In this document: positions 63,243 to 64,000 of the stretch, in pieces | How positions within the stretch are numbered: the first letter of the stretch is position 1 | Layout: every line of letters begins with the position of its first letter | Assembly (NCBI RefSeq): GCF_006517255.1 | Contig: NZ_CP041185.1 | Span: 1,426,001-1,490,000 of the forward strand | Reading direction: 5' to 3' | Source of the DNA: Janthinobacterium tructae | GTDB lineage: Bacteria; Pseudomonadota; Gammaproteobacteria; Burkholderiales; Burkholderiaceae_D | DNA length: 64,000 nt | Position numbers and translations under genes: made by a program | Notes under the pieces: generated by a model | Database searches by the model: none | Seen by the model: only the letters and a program-made list of their open reading frames with translations | What the model was told of the DNA's origin: nothing

Positions 63243-63365
63243 CCGTTCGCGGCCACTGGCATCACGATTTTCCCACGGGTTCGCCCGCCCTTGTACGCCT
63301 CCGCCGCCAGATCGATCCGGTCGCCTGACGCACCGCCCTGCCCTAGTCCTGGCGGCAGATGCCGT
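63239..63365 (-). pseudogene. C-terminal tail of a dehydrogenase-like gene
   Basis: The minus strand ends GDRIDLAAEAYKGGRTRGKI then VMPVAANG and TAG. GRTRGKIV is the closing beta strand of medium-chain alcohol dehydrogenases. Nothing upstream resembles the rest of that enzyme; the FucU gene ends directly before. The stop overlaps that of the LacI gene (CTAG). It is a leftover of a deleted gene or part of a conversion event; the 42-bp repeat copy lies at 63282-63323. Confidence 0.5.
63282..63323 (-). repeat. 42-bp inverted repeat, copy in dehydrogenase remnant
   Basis: Partner of 62540-62581, 700 bp away in opposite orientation, 40 of 42 bases identical. Confidence 0.9.
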
Positions 63366-63800
63366 TCACTGCTGCCCCGGCACGCCCTTTCGTAGCAGGA
63401 TGTTACCGTACTTGCGACGTTCGCCGGTGACGACGATGGCGAAGGCAGCGCGCGAGCGCGCCAGAAACTCCTGGCGGCCAATGCGGGCGATCGCCGGCGT
63501 GTCCGGCCAGCAGCGGTCGATGGCGGCGCGGAAGTCGCGCTCCAGTTCCGGGTCGCAGCGGTCGTGCGCTTCGGGCTGCATCATCGCCACCGGCGCGGCG
63601 ACGTAGTCGTCCAGGCACAGCAGCGGCAGCACGCCGGCCAGCAGCTCGGCCGCCGTGCTGCCGTCGCAGCGGATCACCAGGTCGTTGTTGCTGTGGCCCG
63701 GATAGTAGGCGTCGACCACGGCGATCTCGTCGCCGTGGCCCATGCGTGCCAAGGCGTAGAGCAGCTCGGGGCTGACGCAGGGATGGATTCCAACAAGCAT
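63366..63800 (-). CDS. FucU/RbsD family sugar mutarotase
   Basis: 144 residues. LVGIHPCVSPELLYALARMG then HGDEIAVVDAYYPGHSN is the FucU/RbsD hallmark (catalytic His in GHGDEI). These enzymes interconvert alpha/beta anomers of fucose or pyranose forms of ribose after import. The long middle and the ending EFLARSRAAFAIVVTGERRK YGNILLRKG fit FucU better than RbsD. It begins 11 nt after the ABC permease stop with GGAAGA upstream, hence one operon with the sugar importer. Confidence 0.9.
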   Translation of the reverse strand: MLVGIHPCVSPELLYALARMGHGDEIAVVDAYYPGHSNNDLVIRCDGSTAAELLAGVLPLLCLDDYVAAPVAMMQPEAHDRCDPELERDFRAAIDRCWPDTPAIARIGRQEFLARSRAAFAIVVTGERRKYGNILLRKGVPGQQ

Positions 63801-63811
63801 GTTCGTCTTCC

Positions 63812-64000
63812 TTATTCGCCGCTGGCGGTTTTTTTCATGTCGAAGTAGACGGCGACGATGATGATGCCGCCCTTGATCACCAGCTGGAAGTAGGAGTCGA
63901 CGCCGAGGAAGGTCATGCCGTAGTTGATGATCCCCAGCGTCAGCACGCCCAGCACCATGCCGCCGGCGGTGCCGATGCCGCCGCTTTGCGAGACGCTGCC
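63812..64000 (-). CDS. sugar ABC transporter permease, RbsC-like (C-terminus only)
   Basis: The last 62 residues of a membrane permease whose start lies beyond the right edge: GGIGTAGGMVLGVLTLGIIN then YGMTFLGVDSYFQLVIKGGI and IIVAVYFDMKKTASGE, followed by TAA. This is the typical end of RbsC/AraH-type permeases of monosaccharide importers. The following FucU/RbsD gene fits import of a pyranose such as fucose. Confidence 0.88.
   Translation of the reverse strand, partial: GSVSQSGGIGTAGGMVLGVLTLGIINYGMTFLGVDSYFQLVIKGGIIIVAVYFDMKKTASGE

Overview
The window looks like chromosomal DNA of a high-GC betaproteobacterium, most likely Oxalobacteraceae (Janthinobacterium/Massilia/Duganella group). That placement is inferred from the gene families: gentisate operon, FeS photolyase, monomeric isocitrate dehydrogenase, DUF411/DUF1275/DUF3429 proteins and TonB receptors. 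No rRNA gene, intact tRNA gene or CRISPR array was seen. Several AT-richer or broken stretches (8.0-9.8, 34.4-34.6, 47.3-50.1 and 52.4-53.7 kb) interrupt an otherwise compact genome.

Layout. 0-5.7 kb: a 3-hydroxybenzoate/gentisate catabolic operon on the minus strand with a divergent LysR regulator. 5.8-9.8 kb: small accessory genes, then an AT-rich insert carrying an ECF sigma factor, followed by a decayed copy of part of the gene that precedes the insert. 9.8-18.2 kb: FeS-type photolyase, class A PBP, OXA-type beta-lactamase, FolE2 behind twin operators, an ArsR-like regulator with two membrane proteins, and AlkB. 18.3-23.7 kb: a GntR-SDR-racemase operon, a thioesterase, a DUF1275 protein and an aromatic amino acid permease. 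23.8-36.4 kb: a 540-residue orphan, two chemoreceptors, an APS kinase/sulfotransferase pair, a PAS-GAF-GGDEF protein, a copper-type pair and isocitrate dehydrogenase.

36.6-47.3 kb is the most coherent system: a light-response locus. It has a MerR-family LitR/CarH-like repressor with no visible B12-binding motif, a BLUF photoreceptor with all canonical photochemical residues, and tandem 11-bp direct repeats (GAACCNATAAT type) in front of three transcription units. Its seven-gene minus-strand operon is mostly stitched together by ATGA overlaps: FAD amine-oxidase-like desaturase, DUF1365, cyclopropane-synthase-like methyltransferase, SnoaL-like protein, TspO, FolE and BLUF. A TetR regulator sits divergently at its head. 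Membrane-lipid remodelling under light or singlet-oxygen stress is the likely output (inference).

47.3-53.3 kb holds an internally deleted IS3-type element, a phage-collar protein, truncated genes, an AraC/GlxA regulator with tautomerase and FMN reductase, a broken alpha/beta hydrolase, and a tRNA 3' fragment with a terminator and 11-bp-spaced repeats that resembles an integration scar. 53.7-64 kb is a catabolic island: a TonB receptor followed by four different esterases (CE1-like with a CBM48-like N-terminus, SGNH, HSL-type, tannase family), controlled by a divergent LacI regulator with two CG-centred operators. Then come a FucU/RbsD mutarotase and the end of a sugar ABC permease. A 42-bp near-perfect inverted repeat links the LacI gene with a dehydrogenase-like gene remnant.
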